The notes: a model not told the origin generated them from the sequence alone. DNA of 64,000 nt from Aquatica leii (GCA_035610365.1 CM069438.1:52076837-52140836); one strand, 5' to 3'. Positions 33,901-44,866 are shown, counted from the stretch's first letter. A program made the numbers and translations.

Positions 33901-35450
33901 GATAAATTTAGTGTTTTGACCTTCCGTGTTCACAATGAGCCACAATATAATTGTTTGTTGATTTATAATCATTATTATTTAGTACTTCTACATTGCCGTT
34001 GCCAAAAGAATCATTTTGGTGTCAAAAATAATAAATCGATAATATGATACTTATTCTTTGTATTTTTGTGATTTTATATTTTATATTTTGTGCCATATTT
34101 CTTGTCACAATGATGAAACCTTTTAATAACGTATTCAAGACGAAGACAATCAAAATATTTATGTTTTTATCTTTTTAGTTCATTAACTTTAAAATTAAAA
34201 AAAAACATTTGTGACGATTAGGTTTTGGATTCAAATAAGAGATCCAGAGATCCCTTGGTAATAATGGCATCACTATATGTCACTGTATTCAACATTTTGT
34301 CTAAATATTTTGGGACCATTAGGCTTCGGGCCAATCGACCAATTACTTTTGGTTGAGATTCCTCTAAATTTAAATGAATAAAAACTACATGCTACTTTGC
34401 CGAATTTTGGAACACTACTTGGCCAAATCACCAATCCCAAACTCAACGCTGAACGTTTTGTTTATTTAGAGGACAGTGTCATTAATTGGCAAAACCTTCT
34501 TTTTCCGCATATTTAGATAACTTTTTCTTTAATACGTCGACTGCCGGTGTTTTTTTTTTATTTTACCTTCTGAACGAGTGGCATATTTCATGTGGGATTA
34601 ATTTTTTTATTATTTGGGCTATGATGCGTAGAGATAAATTACCGCGCGTAATGAAGTCCCACAAAAGAAATTCTATCATTCATCATCCATGCGAAAAAAA
34701 TCGTGAAAATGTATTTCGGTCGTAGGGACCAAACCGGCGCTATCTAAAAGTTAGTAAATGTTCCACGCTGGCGCAGTCAGGTTTTTAGTCTATGAGCTGA
34801 AGCAGCTGCTAAATCAGTGCACGTGTTGGTGTTATTTAAATGTTCTGTGTACAAAAACCAAATTGGTACAGAAATCGACCATTCATGAACTAGGAACTTT
34901 AAGGTATCTTGAATAACTCTGACTGCAAAAGTATCTGATGTTATGCTGTTATTTCCACGCGTGTATTTTTCTTGAAATATGTGATGGTAATGAAGATAAT
35001 GACTCATCTGAAAACAGTGACACATTTTAGTGACTGCAAAATAAATGAAGCCTCTCAACAGCTTGACACTGAAGAATTGGAAAATACAGAGAACTAAAAT
35101 GTCAGTTAAAAAAAATGCAGATGAAGTAACAGAAATACACTAACTTTAAAACGAAAGTAACAGCAAAAAAGCAGAAACATGCTCTGATTCTAAAGATGAC
35201 AGAACTCCAATTGCGGGCAAAAATAGTGATGACCCTGAATGGGAAAAACCTCAAGGAAGACAGATAGTTCTTATCCCATTCACGAAAGAATCACAATTTA
35301 ATAAGAATCTGTTCGAACTTCTAATTAAATAAGAATTTTTCAAAGTTTATTCTGTGCTGGTTGATGATAACATCACGATTTGTTTTTTACAAATATCTAT
35401 GAAATCAAATGATATTTTGGATTAATCATAATATGGGTATAGTTTCTCTA
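30968..35450. other. Unassigned AT-rich DNA
   Basis: I see no feature I can support across this 4.5 kb. Open frames such as 33310-33684 (+) and 32964-33251 (-) are compositionally like the surrounding A/T sequence and match nothing I know. Near 35190-35300 the plus strand has a more protein-like, acidic stretch (SDDPEWEKPQGRQIVLIPF). It hints at an old DNA-transposon protein, but it is too short to assign. Confidence 0.5.
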
Positions 35451-35459
35451 CCAAAATTA

Positions 35460-36786
35460 GCAGATTATTGAAGCAAGGAACCAGTGATTAATAACGAATT
35501 TGGTTCTACAGCATGTTCCGGAACAGGGTCGAATGGTTTTTTAGAATGGCTACAAAATCCAAAATTTGGTCGGTAAGGTAGTTTGTCATTTTCAAACGGT
35601 ATTCGAGCCTTTGATGGCATGATTGCTTGGGGCCCCTGGGTAGATGGCTGCATGTGGAATGCAGCCATTTAGTAGATGGAAGAGGGTGAATGGCAAACTT
35701 CCGGCGCCAAAACAACTAGAACACCTCGGCTAAGGGAAGGAAAACCCTGATCCTCCAGGTTGGGGTTTGCCGTTGGCTCAACTCAACTTAACCAACCAAG
35801 TTAAAAATCCTAGCGACACGCCTTGGAAAAAACCGGACTGCCTAAACTGAAAACGACCAAGTTAATGAACGTGGATATTGAATACTAGTACGTGAAATGT
35901 TTAAGGCCTTTGAACAAAGCAGAATAAAGTCCTAGTAGAAGTAAAACGCCTTAATATGGATGTTGTCGTCATAACAGAAACGAAGAAGAGATGTCAGTCA
36001 GTTATAGAAGCATATGCATCAAATGAAGATGCCATCGGCAAAGAAAGGGATTATTTTCATCATAATTTATTACAAATACTTGACAAAGCCGAACGAAAAG
36101 CAGAAATACTGTTTATAAGAGATTTCAACGCTTGGAAAGGAAGAGAGAAAGATATGGCAACGACCGAGTAAATGGAAATGGAGAGCTGGTGCTGGAGACC
36201 TGTAGAGTGTACGATTTAAAGATCTTAAATGGTTTTTACGAACACAACGTAAAGTCCTACGAGTTGAAGACGTGAGAGCTTTCAGGGGAGCAGAATGTGA
36301 TACAGATTGTTACTAGCTGAAACCTAAGATTATCATTTCAATCTGCAAGAAAAGCGATACTGCAGTAATAGACAATGGTGAAACAACAAGAATTGAGACC
36401 AAAAAATACAATGATATCCGCACAAGAATGGATCAATCATTATGAACAGTTGCTGACTCAAAACAGACCCCAGTTTGCAAATGCAACTAGCATACCAACT
36501 TTAGTTGAAGACGATCTCTCGATTAAAAGGGAAGAAGAAATTACATTAGACGAAGTTAAGTGAGCTGTTCATGGAATGAAGAACAGGAAAGCTGCTGGAC
36601 CGGGCGGCATCCAAATCCAAAATTGATCAAACGCGCTTCAGAGATACTGTTTGAGATGTTGACTTATATAATCAATCAATACTTATGAGGTGAAGATACG
36701 TCAGAAGAATGAAAGACAGTTAATATTAGTAACTTGTATAAAAAAGGCGACCTCAAAAAGTGCAAAAATTACATGCGTCTAAGCGT
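35460..36786 (+). pseudogene. RTE-like LINE, 5' part (UTR, endonuclease, RT entry)
   Basis: A GC-richer leader (about 35460-35880) precedes the endonuclease. The endonuclease is read as LVEVKRLNMDVVVITETKKR (about 35935-35995), which carries the metal-binding Glu of the ETK box. Next come ERDYFHHNLLQILDKAERKA and ILFIRDFNAWKGR (the GDFNA box with Gly replaced by Arg), up to about 36170. The RT entry follows in broken frames: ISAQEWINHYEQLLTQNRP (about 36420), EEITLDEVK, a stop, then AVHGMKNRKAAGPGGIQIQN. It ends with NLYKKGDLKKCKNYMRLSVL at 36786, equivalent to the usual IYKKGDKxxCxNYRGISLL. There the element is cut by an (ATT)n tract and an opposing LINE. The rest resumes at 38350. Confidence 0.78.
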
Positions 36787-38347
36787 TCTTATTATTATTA
36801 TTATTATTATTTATTGTTAATTGTTTGGCCATTCGGCCTTACAATGGGTTACGTTACATCTTTCTCTTACATAATAATATAATTTGTACAGAAATTTAAA
36901 AAACTAAAAACAAGAACTTTCTCCCCTTCCCATCACCATCTTACTATTCTAATACTTTAGATCTAACCCTCTCCTCTTATCCTTCTTTCCTTTACTGCTT
37001 TCATCCAATCCAATCCCTTCCCCTCCTCCCCAAGCAAAACCTTCCTCCCCCTCATTTCTTCCCTTAGCTCGCCACACTCCTCACTCATGTGCTCTATGTT
37101 CTCCCATCCCTCCCCACATAATCTACATCTCCTCATTACATCCTCCTTCCAATACTTATTTAAGTTCTCCTCATTTCCGCATCTAAACCTGGCTATTAGT
37201 CGTTTTTCTCCTAAGTTTCTTCTCCCCATCAGATACTTAGGAACCTTCCTGGACACTATATTCCCATACCTTACATTATACTTTCCTTTCCTTATCTTTC
37301 CTTCCCTCTCTTGCACCTGCGAATCTTTATCTCTTCTTACTATCTCCCCCGTATTTAACCTCCCTTCCACTCTCTTTCTTTCCACCTCTTCTCTTGCGAA
37401 ACCTCCTCGTTGATAGTACAGTTTTCTTTCTTCCTGCCCATATATGTTTTTACTATCCTTTACTGTCCTCCAGCAACATTGCAAAATTTTACATTCTCTC
37501 CTTTTCTTCATTTTCTCTTCATAACCCATCGCCCTTTTCCTGCTTCTATTCTAATCTTCTTTAGCTTCCCCTCCTCCTCTATTATGTACCCTGGCGTCTC
37601 CCTGTCTAAACCTAGTATCCATTTCCAATATTTTATTTGTACCTTTTCCAATAGGTTCCACTCTTTCCAACCCCATACCTCCACCCCGTACATCATCACA
37701 CTTTTAATCAATTTTTCAAACAGCCATCTTCTCTTTTCGATCTCCTTCCCAAATACTCTTTCCCCTAAACTCTATACCTGCCCTAATACCCTGTTACCCT
37801 TCTTTGCTAACTCCCTTATGTGCGCATCATCTTTATTATCATACCTTAGCCTATATCCCAAATATGTCACTTCATTCACTGTCTCTATCTTCTGTTCTCC
37901 CCAACTTAACTCCTCTTTTTTCTTCCTTCCTCTCCCTTTTTGAAAAACTACCATCTTAGACTTTCTCACATTTAAACCCAAGTCTTTCCTTTCCAGATAC
38001 CTCTTTATCGTATTTATCATACCTTTCATCTCCAACTCATTTTTTGCCACCATGACCATATCGTCTGCATATGCCAACACCCACACTTTAATCCCTCCCT
38101 CTATGACAACCCCACCACACTGACCTCCCTTCAACACTTCTTCTATGTCCCCTATATACAGTGCAAATAAAATAGGGCTAAGAGGACACCCCTGCCTTAG
38201 CCCCTTCCTCGTCCAAAACACTTCACTAACACTATTCCCTATTTTTACCCTATTCTTAGTCTCTTTATATATCTCTTCCAGTTTCCTCACTAGTTGTTCC
38301 TCTATTCCCTTTTTCCTTAAGCGTCTAAGCCTTCTTAACTCGTTAAG
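36787..38347 (-). mobile_element. Second LINE inserted in opposite orientation, (AAT)n tail
   Basis: This insert separates two halves of the RTE-like LINE. Its 3' end, on the minus strand, is a run of AAT repeats (plus-strand ttattattattattattatt, 36787-36812). Such TAA/AAT tails are typical of I-clade LINEs. Only the RT palm, thumb and C-terminal zinc region are present, so it is 5'-truncated. The plus strand is strikingly pyrimidine-rich here because the coding strand is rich in Lys, Glu and Arg codons. Confidence 0.75.
36963..38347 (-). pseudogene. I-like LINE reverse transcriptase and CCHC tail
   Basis: The frame from about 38345 to 37772 reads LVRKLEEIYKETKNRVKIG, GLRQGCPLSPILFALYIGDI, then WVLAYADDMVMVAK with the catalytic YADD, KSKMVVFQKGRGRKKK and VTYLGYRLRYDNKDDAHI. 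After a stop, further frames give MMYGVEVWGWKEWNLLEKVQ, YWKWILGLDRETPGYI (37711-37508). The C-terminal region (37529-36963) ends with CRLCGEGWENIEHMSEEC, a C-x2-C-x8-H-x4-C knuckle. RT motifs before the GLRQGCPLSP block are missing. The stop after VLGQV (37772) and frame changes near 37710 and 37520 make it inactive. The clade is inferred from wording and tail, without a phylogeny. Confidence 0.82.
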
Positions 38348-38349
38348 TA

Positions 38350-38690
38350 ATAGGAACAAAATGGTCGTTCTTGTAGAGATGGTGTATTTTGTATAAGACA
38401 AATGATCACTAAAAATCGACCTAACAAAAGCATACGACAGCATATCACTAAGTTGACTATGGAGCACTATGGAATTACAAAGCATTAGTAAGACGTATAT
38501 TCGAGCAGTACGGCAGCTCTACCCTAATATAACAAGCGCCATAAAGATCAGAGGACGCGTGACAAAGGAATTTAGAGTTACGAAGGGTCTTAGACAAAGG
38601 ACCCTATTTAAAATCTACTTAAATCCTTTCCTCAATTTTCTGCGTAAAGTGATTTTTGTGGTGTTACTGAAAAACGTATGCTCTTATTGC
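38350..38690 (+). pseudogene. RTE-like LINE, 3' part (RT palm)
   Basis: Immediately to the right of the opposing LINE, EQNGRSCRDGVFCIRQMITK (from about 38355) matches the EQxGFRxGRSCxDxIFxxRQ block. It is followed by IDLTKAYDSISL with the first catalytic Asp, IRAVRQLYPNITSAIKIRG and FRVTKGLRQRTLFKIYLNP. In the last of these, the usual QGCPLSPTLFKIYL has lost GCPLSPT. A run of about 30 residues is missing between the two halves, so the insertion came with a deletion. The catalytic YADD region does not follow, and the element ends near 38690. Confidence 0.72.
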
Positions 38691-38694
38691 TAGC

Positions 38695-40220
38695 GCCAAT
38701 TAATAACTCCAACGTTGTTACAAGCTTATAGGTGTTACGAACCTTGCTCGGCCAACTCGCACTAGTCGGAGATAGGGGACTTTCAAGTAAATTGAATTTA
38801 AAGAGCGCCAGATTTTACTAAGCAAAACTTCTGTTTCGATGAAGACAGAAGGCCTAAGCTTGCAACAGAATCAGGTTCGTAATCCTCAACGAACAAAAAA
38901 AAAGATAGATATGTTCAACTTTAATTTAATATCGTAGATTATTAACGAGCACAAGAAAATGATCGTAAATTATTCAACGAAGGTTATATAAATGCCCGAA
39001 GTATTGCCAGCACACAATACATAGACTTAAATTACACATAAGGTGTTGATAGCGAAGAAAAATAAATTGATAATGACAAGTCGTTTATGGTTAATAGCAC
39101 GCAACACACAAAATGATTAATGAAAATACCTAAATAGTATTGAAACAATTGATGTAATTATGCAATTTAGAATAACAAGCAAAATTTTCATGAGAGACCT
39201 TAATGACACAAACGTAATTAAATAAAACTTACCCACAATCTAGTACTTGTCCGAAGAAAACGTTTTCCTCGTTGAGTCGATCGTGAATATTAATGAACAA
39301 AGCAAATCGTGTCAGCACAATGACTCACGAAAGCAAAAATCTACAAAACTACTAATTAATGCTAAAAGAAATTAGAATGCTGTTGCACACATTAAATTAA
39401 AGGTTGATATCACAGTCGGTTGACGCATCAGGAACAATAAAAGAAAATTTTCTTGTCGAGACTTCGTTTTTAGCTTTACCGTTGGCCTTCCAAAATTATA
39501 ATATTTCCATTAAGGTATTTGGTCGATATTAACCCTTTATTGGTGGAGAATACACCAAAACATGTGGACTAACATGTGTCGGGTCGTGCTAACAAATTAA
39601 CAAGGAAAGCATAAAGCGAATAGTATCTTCAAGAAACCAAGAGTAATTTGATTCCAAAAACAAAGAAGAAGACCAACACGGTTTACTAATTTCCGAAGCG
39701 CATAAAATCATACCAAAAAGTAAGGTAAACAATCAGTAACCCAAAACAGTAAGTACGTAATAATTAAAAAAAATTCAGAGAAAACGAAAGAATATAAGAA
39801 AGGTAGAAGTTTAGACAAGCGCCCAGGACTAAGTATCTCTAAAATTCTCTTAAACCCTAACCCTTAGATACAAAACCACCCTAAAAACTATCCCTAAAAT
39901 AAGGAACTCAAAAATCTCAAGTACCAATAATCCCAAAACTAGAATTCGAAGAGAAGAAAAGAAAGAAGAGAAGAGAACGTAAGAACTATCAATTGCTAAA
40001 CGAACACTTATGAATCATCGATCACTGTGGTGAAATGTACCAAAGAGAAAAGTAGCAAACGAGATTGACTAACAACATCCAAAAAAGCTGACCAAGCGGA
40101 ATTATATAAAGCACAGAAAACGGAGTTGTAGTCTGTCTCAAGTTTCAGATACAGCAAAACGAATAACTCACTAAGCCCAATTTAGCAAAAGAAAGAATCA
40201 ACTATAAAGGAAAATAAAGA
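38695..40220. other. Unassigned AT-rich DNA
   Basis: I see no gene, no tandem structure and no transposon end here. It separates the LINE cluster from the Penelope-like elements. Confidence 0.5.
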
Positions 40221-40224
40221 GAAA

Positions 40225-41390
40225 AGAATATGGTCACCGAAATGATCAAATCTTCTAATCTATTTCCGTAAACCAAACGTCAACTTACCGCCTCGTCTAT
40301 AAAGACTTCCTAAAGTCCACAAACAGGGTATACCTTTTAGACCTATCGTCAGCACTATCCAGTCTCCTACTTACACGTTTTTGTCCAACATTCTTTCCGA
40401 AATTAGAAGTAAAACTTCTTTTGACATCTTCAACATTCATTTTATTCAACGTTTGAAATCTATAAACGTTGCTCTCTAGGATTTTTTTGTGAGTTTTGAT
40501 GTCACTTTTTTTTTACCAAAGTTCTTATTAAAGATTTGCTTATTATCATTGAGCAAATTCTGTCTTACCATGACAATGATTTGAGTTTGGTTATTTCTTA
40601 TTGATATGTGTTTATCTTTTACTTACTTTCAATTTGCTAACAAATCTCCTGCTGTAGCTAACATTTTTATGAAACCCTTTATTGTTTGGTCTCATGGTCG
40701 TCTTGAATTGTTTAGGTTTCTTGATTATCTAAACAACCAACAAGCTGATATCAGCAAAGAAATTGAAAAGATTGGTTTTCTCCAATTTCTCGACGTTATC
40801 GTGACACGTTCACCAAACCGACTTTTAGATCATTTATCGCAACCCACACATGCAGATATCTTCTTCTGTTATTAAATCTTTGGTTTATCGCATCCTTTCT
40901 ATTTGCCAACCCAAGAACATTTAAAACTCCGTCATCTTATTAGAACCTTAGTAAATAATGGTTATATGAAGCGGGATATTCAGGTAACTATAAATCGTCG
41001 TCTATATTCAACTCGACAGGTAAAACCTACCAAATTCTTCCTTCACCTAAAGACAAATTACTTACACTTTTATCTCATAGTGTATACCAAATTTCTTGTT
41101 CATGTGGTTTGGTCTATATAGATTTTGATACCTCCTCGGTTATTACGAAATCTTTATTCGTCTTCAATAGGAAAGTCCGAAAAAGCATAAAAATCATCAA
41201 ACACCCCGATAACTTCAGTCGTGAATACGGTTTTAAACTATCTCTTTTTTGGTTCCCGGTTGTTACTGGCTTATCAAAAACACTCCCTCTTTCAAACGTA
41301 ACCCAATCAAACTCGAGCTATTCTCACTGGGACGATAGTTTTATAAAAACGAAGACAACTTATTCTTAAGTAACTTCTATGGATACTAAG
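40225..41390 (+). pseudogene. Penelope-like element, degenerate copy 1
   Basis: The nucleotides align by eye with copy 2. For example ctcctacttacacgtttttg and tttttgtccaacattctttc near 40365-40400 match 42825-42865, and the stretch near 40680-40860 matches 43190-43450. Recognisable peptides in many frames are PIVSTIQSPTY-like, VANIFMKPFIVWSHGRLEL (about 40635-40715) and FLQFLDVIVTRSPNRLLDH. Near the end are SIKIIKHPDNFSREYGFKLS and LFWFPVVTGLSKTLPL (about 41185-41290). The RT catalytic box and most of GIY-YIG are deleted or scrambled. It is clearly older or more damaged than copy 2. Confidence 0.75.
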
Positions 41391-41410
41391 ATAATAATGT
41401 CTTCTGTTTT

Positions 41411-41490
41411 TGAACCGTGTCATTGTTGTTGTAACCGAAGTTGCCAACGTTTCGCCCACTTCCGTAAGGGGCTTCATCAGGGCGTGAGAT
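41411..41490 (-). ncRNA. Hammerhead-ribozyme-like motif (minus strand)
   Basis: On the minus strand the core boxes CTGATGA (41481-41475) and GAAAC (41454-41450) are separated by a stem-loop with GCCC pairing to GGGC immediately before GAAA. Penelope-like elements are known to carry hammerhead ribozymes in their pseudo-LTRs. The boxes and stem II fit. An extra A after CTGATGA and the unresolved stems I and III keep this tentative. Confidence 0.55.
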
Positions 41491-41756
41491 AAATCGCAAA
41501 ACTCAAACAAGCAACCGATATCTAACTAAGAACTTCTCAAAAGTTAGGTTATCCACTTGTGAAACAAGCCATAATCTAAACTCTGAAAAATAGAAAAACG
41601 AAAATCTAACAAAGAACCGCTACCGAGTTAGGTAATCAACTTGTGAACCAAGCCAGATTTTAAACTCCGTAGAAGTGACTTAAGAAGAAATAGTCTCCGT
41701 ATATAAAGGAAAAAGATCGTCACGGATGGTTGAGCTCGACTCTGATTGGGTTACGG
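41411..41756 (-). repeat. Inverted terminal segment of the Penelope-like element
   Basis: Read on the minus strand, this segment repeats 43988-44359: the last codons of the element, its 3' untranslated region and the hammerhead-like motif. Both edges are visible (gggttacgg at 41748-41756 against ccgtaaccc at 43988-43996, and cacggttcaa against cacagtccaa). The two arms therefore bracket copy 2 as a long inverted repeat of about 350 bp. Penelope-like elements are known for such inverted or tandem pseudo-LTR arrangements. Confidence 0.8.
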
Positions 41757-41777
41757 AATTGGGATTGGGTTCCGGAA

Positions 41778-41835
41778 ACCCGGAAGACATTCTTATCTTA
41801 GAATAGATTCCGGCCGTTGAAGCCTTCGCTATTAC
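41778..41835 (+). repeat. Direct terminal repeat of Penelope copy 2 (left)
   Basis: These 58 bases, starting acccggaagacattcttatc, recur at 44360-44417 with three mismatches. They mark the left edge of copy 2 and the start of a partial tandem copy on the right, the pseudo-LTR organisation typical of this order. Confidence 0.75.
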
Positions 41836-41944
41836 ATCAACGATCTCTACGGGGAGAATATTTCTTCTAAAACCTCCGTATTTTCCAAACTTCGTCCTAA
41901 ACTCGTCAAACTTTTGTGCAATTTAACCTTTCTCAGTCGCTGTC

Positions 41945-43539
41945 GTGACCACAACATCATTCTTCAGAATCAAGTTCCACATTCAGACACGTTCTTCTAA
42001 AAATATCTTACGCCGTGCTAGTCTAGCGTTGATACGCGAACAAATTAAGCAAACTAGGCGAGAGTTAGACACCATTTCGAAAAAACTCTTTTATCTTCAT
42101 CTTGAGTTGGCCAACACTCTATCTCCGGAGGATTGTAAACTCTTCGACAACATTACTTACCAGCAGTCTGATTCCACTCTACGACTAACCACTGAAGGTC
42201 ATCTCAAAGAGTTTCAATTATTGGAATCCAAGATCGTAAAGTTTTATCCACTACTAACTCCTTAAAGACGGTTGTCAATTTATCTAGTTGTATCCTAACC
42301 TCAGAACAGGAATCGGTGCTCTCTAAGGGTTTGAATTTTGCGGTTGTTCCCAAACGTATTCCTAAAGAAGATATTTTATGTGTCGTTGATCTTCTATAAG
42401 ACATCTTCCTCGCCTCATCTCAGATCCCATTCGTATTAACAATGGAAAAATCCTTGAATCGTCTAAAATTCCTAAATCCAACATTTCTAAGTTTGAAGAG
42501 TCAGCTCTAAAAAGTCTTCGTAAGAACCCTGATATTATTGTTCTTCCAGCCGACAAAGGCAACGCTATTGTAGTTTTGAACCAAATTGATTGTTACGAAA
42601 ATCAATTCTATTTTGTCTAAGGAAACTTACGCTGTTCTAACTCAGAACCCCACTTTGAAGATTGAACGTGAGGTCAGCCAAATTATCAAATCTTCCAATC
42701 TACCTCCTGAAACTAAACGTCGACTTACCCCATTAGATTCCAAACCACCTAGTCTATACGGACTTCTCAAAATTCACAAACAAGGTATTCCTTTTCGACC
42801 TATCGTCACTACTATCCAATCTCCTACCTACAAGCTAGCCAAGTTCTTGTCCAACATTCTTTGCGAGTTTTCAGGTAAAACCTTTTCTCACATCCTCAAC
42901 TCTCAGCATTTTATTTAACGTCCAGAAACTATAAAACTTGAACCCCAAGATCTTCTCGTGAGCTTTGATGTTACTTCACTTTTTACTAAAGTCCCTATTA
43001 AGGATTCGCCTATTATCATCAAACAGATTCTGTCTCAACATGGCAAGGACTTGAGTTTGATTCCTTTTATTGATAAGTGTCTATCCTCTACTTACTTCCA
43101 ATTTGATAACAAGTTTTACGAACAGGTTTCTGGTGCTGCTAAACGTTCTTCTCTTTCACCTGTTGTAGCTAACATTTTCATGGAATCCTTTGAAACTGTT
43201 GCTTTGGAATCATCAATATTAAAACCCAAAGTGTGGTTTAGGTATGTTAACGACACGTTTATTGTTTGGTCACATGGTCATCTTGAATTGTCTAAGTTTT
43301 TTGATCATCTTAACAATCAACACTTAGATATCAAATTTACTATGGAAATCGAAAGTAATGGTTTTCTTCTATTTCTTGACGTTCTTGTGACTCGTAAACC
43401 CGACGGACTTCTGGGCCATCCTGTTTATCGCAAACCCACCCATACGGACAAATACCTTCATGCTTCGTCTCATCATCATCCTGCACAGAAACGTTCTGTT
43501 ATTGAATCTATGGTTCATTGTGCCTTTTCTATTTGCTAA
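41945..43539 (+). pseudogene. Penelope-like RT, copy 2
   Basis: The N-terminal region (41945-42265) is a helical, charged stretch (REQIKQTRRELDTISKKLF). Then, in a second frame (about 42500-42600), LRKNPDIIVLPADKGNAIVV carries the conserved ADKGN box. After a frameshift near 42600, one frame runs to 43539: PPSLYGLLKIHKQGIPFRPI (RT motif 2), VSFDVTSLFTKVPI with the first catalytic Asp, LSPVVANIFME, and the catalytic box FRYVNDTFIVW. It ends with FLLFLDVLVTRKPDGLLG and VYRKPTHTDKYLHASSHH. The catalytic YVDD is YVND (Asn codon 43249-43251), which should abolish polymerase activity. In-frame stops lie at 42916-42918 and 43537-43539. Confidence 0.88.
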
Positions 43540-44064
43540 CCTGAGAATCTAGACTCGGAACTCCGTCAATAGGGAAACTTCTTCGTAAGAATGGTATTAA
43601 ACCCATATTCAACTCGACAGGCAAAATCTCTCAGATTGTTCATGTTATCTCAAGGTGTGTATCAAATTCCGTGTTCATGTGGTTTAGTCTACATTGGTGA
43701 AACCGGTCGTTCCGTCATTACTCGCATTTCAGAACATGATCGTTGTATAAAAAAAATGTATATTTCCAAGTCTGCGGTTGCCGAACATAATTTTACTACA
43801 GGTCACAAGATAGATTTTAATAATGTTTCGTTGATTGCCAAATCTCCATTCTTTTTCAACAAGAAATTCCGTGAAAGCATAGAAATCATCAAACACCCCA
43901 ATAACTTCAATCGCGATCATGGTTTCGAGCTATCCCTTCTTTGGTTCCCGGTCATTAGTCATTTATCAAAAACACGCCCCTTATCAACCGTAACCCAATC
44001 AGAATCGAGCTCAGCCACCCGTGACGACCCTTTTCCTTTATATTCGGAGACTATTTCTTCTTAA
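43540..44064 (+). pseudogene. Penelope-like GIY-YIG nuclease domain, copy 2
   Basis: This is in the same frame as the RT. PENLDSELRQ ends in a TAG near 43570, then from 43591 comes GVYQIPCSCGLVYIGETGRS and VITRISEHDRCIKK. This is the GIY-YIG fold with the CCHH-type Cys residues seen in Penelope-like nucleases. AVAEHNFTTGHKIDFNN follows with the conserved His residues, and the tail RESIEIIKHPNNFNRDHG then LSLLWFPVISHLSK runs to the stop at 44062-44064. The first motif reads VYQIPC..VYIG and looks intact. The linker between RT and nuclease is shorter than usual. The enzyme would nick target DNA to prime reverse transcription. Confidence 0.88.
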
Positions 44065-44500
44065 GTCACTTCTACGGAGTTTAGAATCTGGCTTGGTTTA
44101 CAAGTTGATTACCTAACTCGGTAGTGGTTCTTTGTTAGATTTTCGTTTGCTTTTTCGAGTTATCGTTTTCTTCCTTACTTTTTCAAAGTTTGGATTATGG
44201 CTTGTTTTACAAGTGGATAACCTAACTTTTGAGAAGTTCTTAGTTAGATGTCGGTTGCTTGTTTGAATTTTGCGATTTATTTCACGTCCTGATGAAGCCC
44301 CTTACGAAAGTGGCCGAAACATTGGCAACTTCAGTTACATCAACAATGACACAGTCCAAACCCGGAAGACATTCTTATCTTAGTATAGATTCCGGCCGTG
44401 GAAGCTTTCGCTATTACACTTCTATGGAGCTTAGAATCTGGCTTGGTTAGCAACTTCATTACCGAACTCTGTAGTGATTCTTCGATAGATTATTGTTTGA
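44065..44500 (+). repeat. Right terminal region of Penelope copy 2, partial tandem
   Basis: This holds the 3' untranslated region, the right inverted arm (43988-44359), the 58-base direct repeat (44360-44417) and a further partial duplicate. Cttctatggagcttagaatc at about 44417 repeats cttctacggagtttagaatc at about 44070. The sequence diverges after about 44500. Confidence 0.7.
44285..44345 (+). ncRNA. Hammerhead-ribozyme-like motif (plus strand)
   Basis: CTGATGA (44289-44295) and GAAAC (44316-44320) flank a stem with GCC pairing to GGC. It is the plus-strand partner of the motif at 41411-41490 and differs from it at a few bases, including GTGGGC changed to GTGGCC, which weakens stem II by one pair. 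This copy may be a decayed ribozyme. Confidence 0.5.
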
Positions 44501-44589
44501 GATTATAAGCGACTTTCGGCTTAAACCGCGTCGTAGTAAAACACCCAGACTTAGGATTGGTCATAGTCTCTTCTTGAGAGGCAAAACAA

Positions 44590-44793
44590 GAAGTAGAACT
44601 TGACCTTTGTTGTTCGTGAACCCAAACAAACTGACGTTTTGCAAGACATTGCAGCTTGCATCTTCAGAGTGTGTGTAACTACACTTTTACTTTCAGTGAC
44701 ATTTACCACTCTGAAGATGCAAGCTGCAATGTCTTGCGAAACGTCAGTTTGTTTGGGTTCACGAACGACAATACGGCAAAGGCCAAGTTCTAC
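44590..44793. repeat. 60-bp near-perfect palindrome with Penelope-like boxes
   Basis: Arms 44612-44671 and 44707-44766 are reverse complements over 60 bases with a single mismatch (T at 44640 region against C). The loop is 35 bases. Complementarity continues outward with gaps to about 44594 and 44793. The right arm holds ctctgaagatgcaag, then cttgcgaaacgtc, where CAAG pairs with CTTG just before CGAAAC. This resembles a variant hammerhead or pseudo-LTR of another Penelope-like family placed head to head. Almost no divergence between the arms suggests it is young or kept matched by gene conversion. Confidence 0.85.
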
Positions 44794-44839
44794 TTTTTGT
44801 TTTGGCTCTAATCTTAGCGTAGAATGTGATCGTGGAAGC

Positions 44840-44866
44840 TTTTATTATTATTATTATTATTGTTAT
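44840..44866 (+). repeat. (ATT)n microsatellite
   Basis: A run of ttattattattattattatt follows the palindrome. It may be the tail of a mobile element ending here. Confidence 0.8.

Noticed and set aside
35190-35300. piggyBac-like N-terminus (DDPEWEKPQGRQ stretch)
   Set aside because: Too short, with no catalytic motif or TTAA-flanked ends. The following sequence belongs to a LINE leader.
37087-38396. Long plus-strand frames rich in Leu, Ser, Pro and Phe (37087-37413, 37410-37943)
   Set aside because: They are the antisense of the minus-strand LINE RT and zinc region, and owe their openness to its purine-rich codons.
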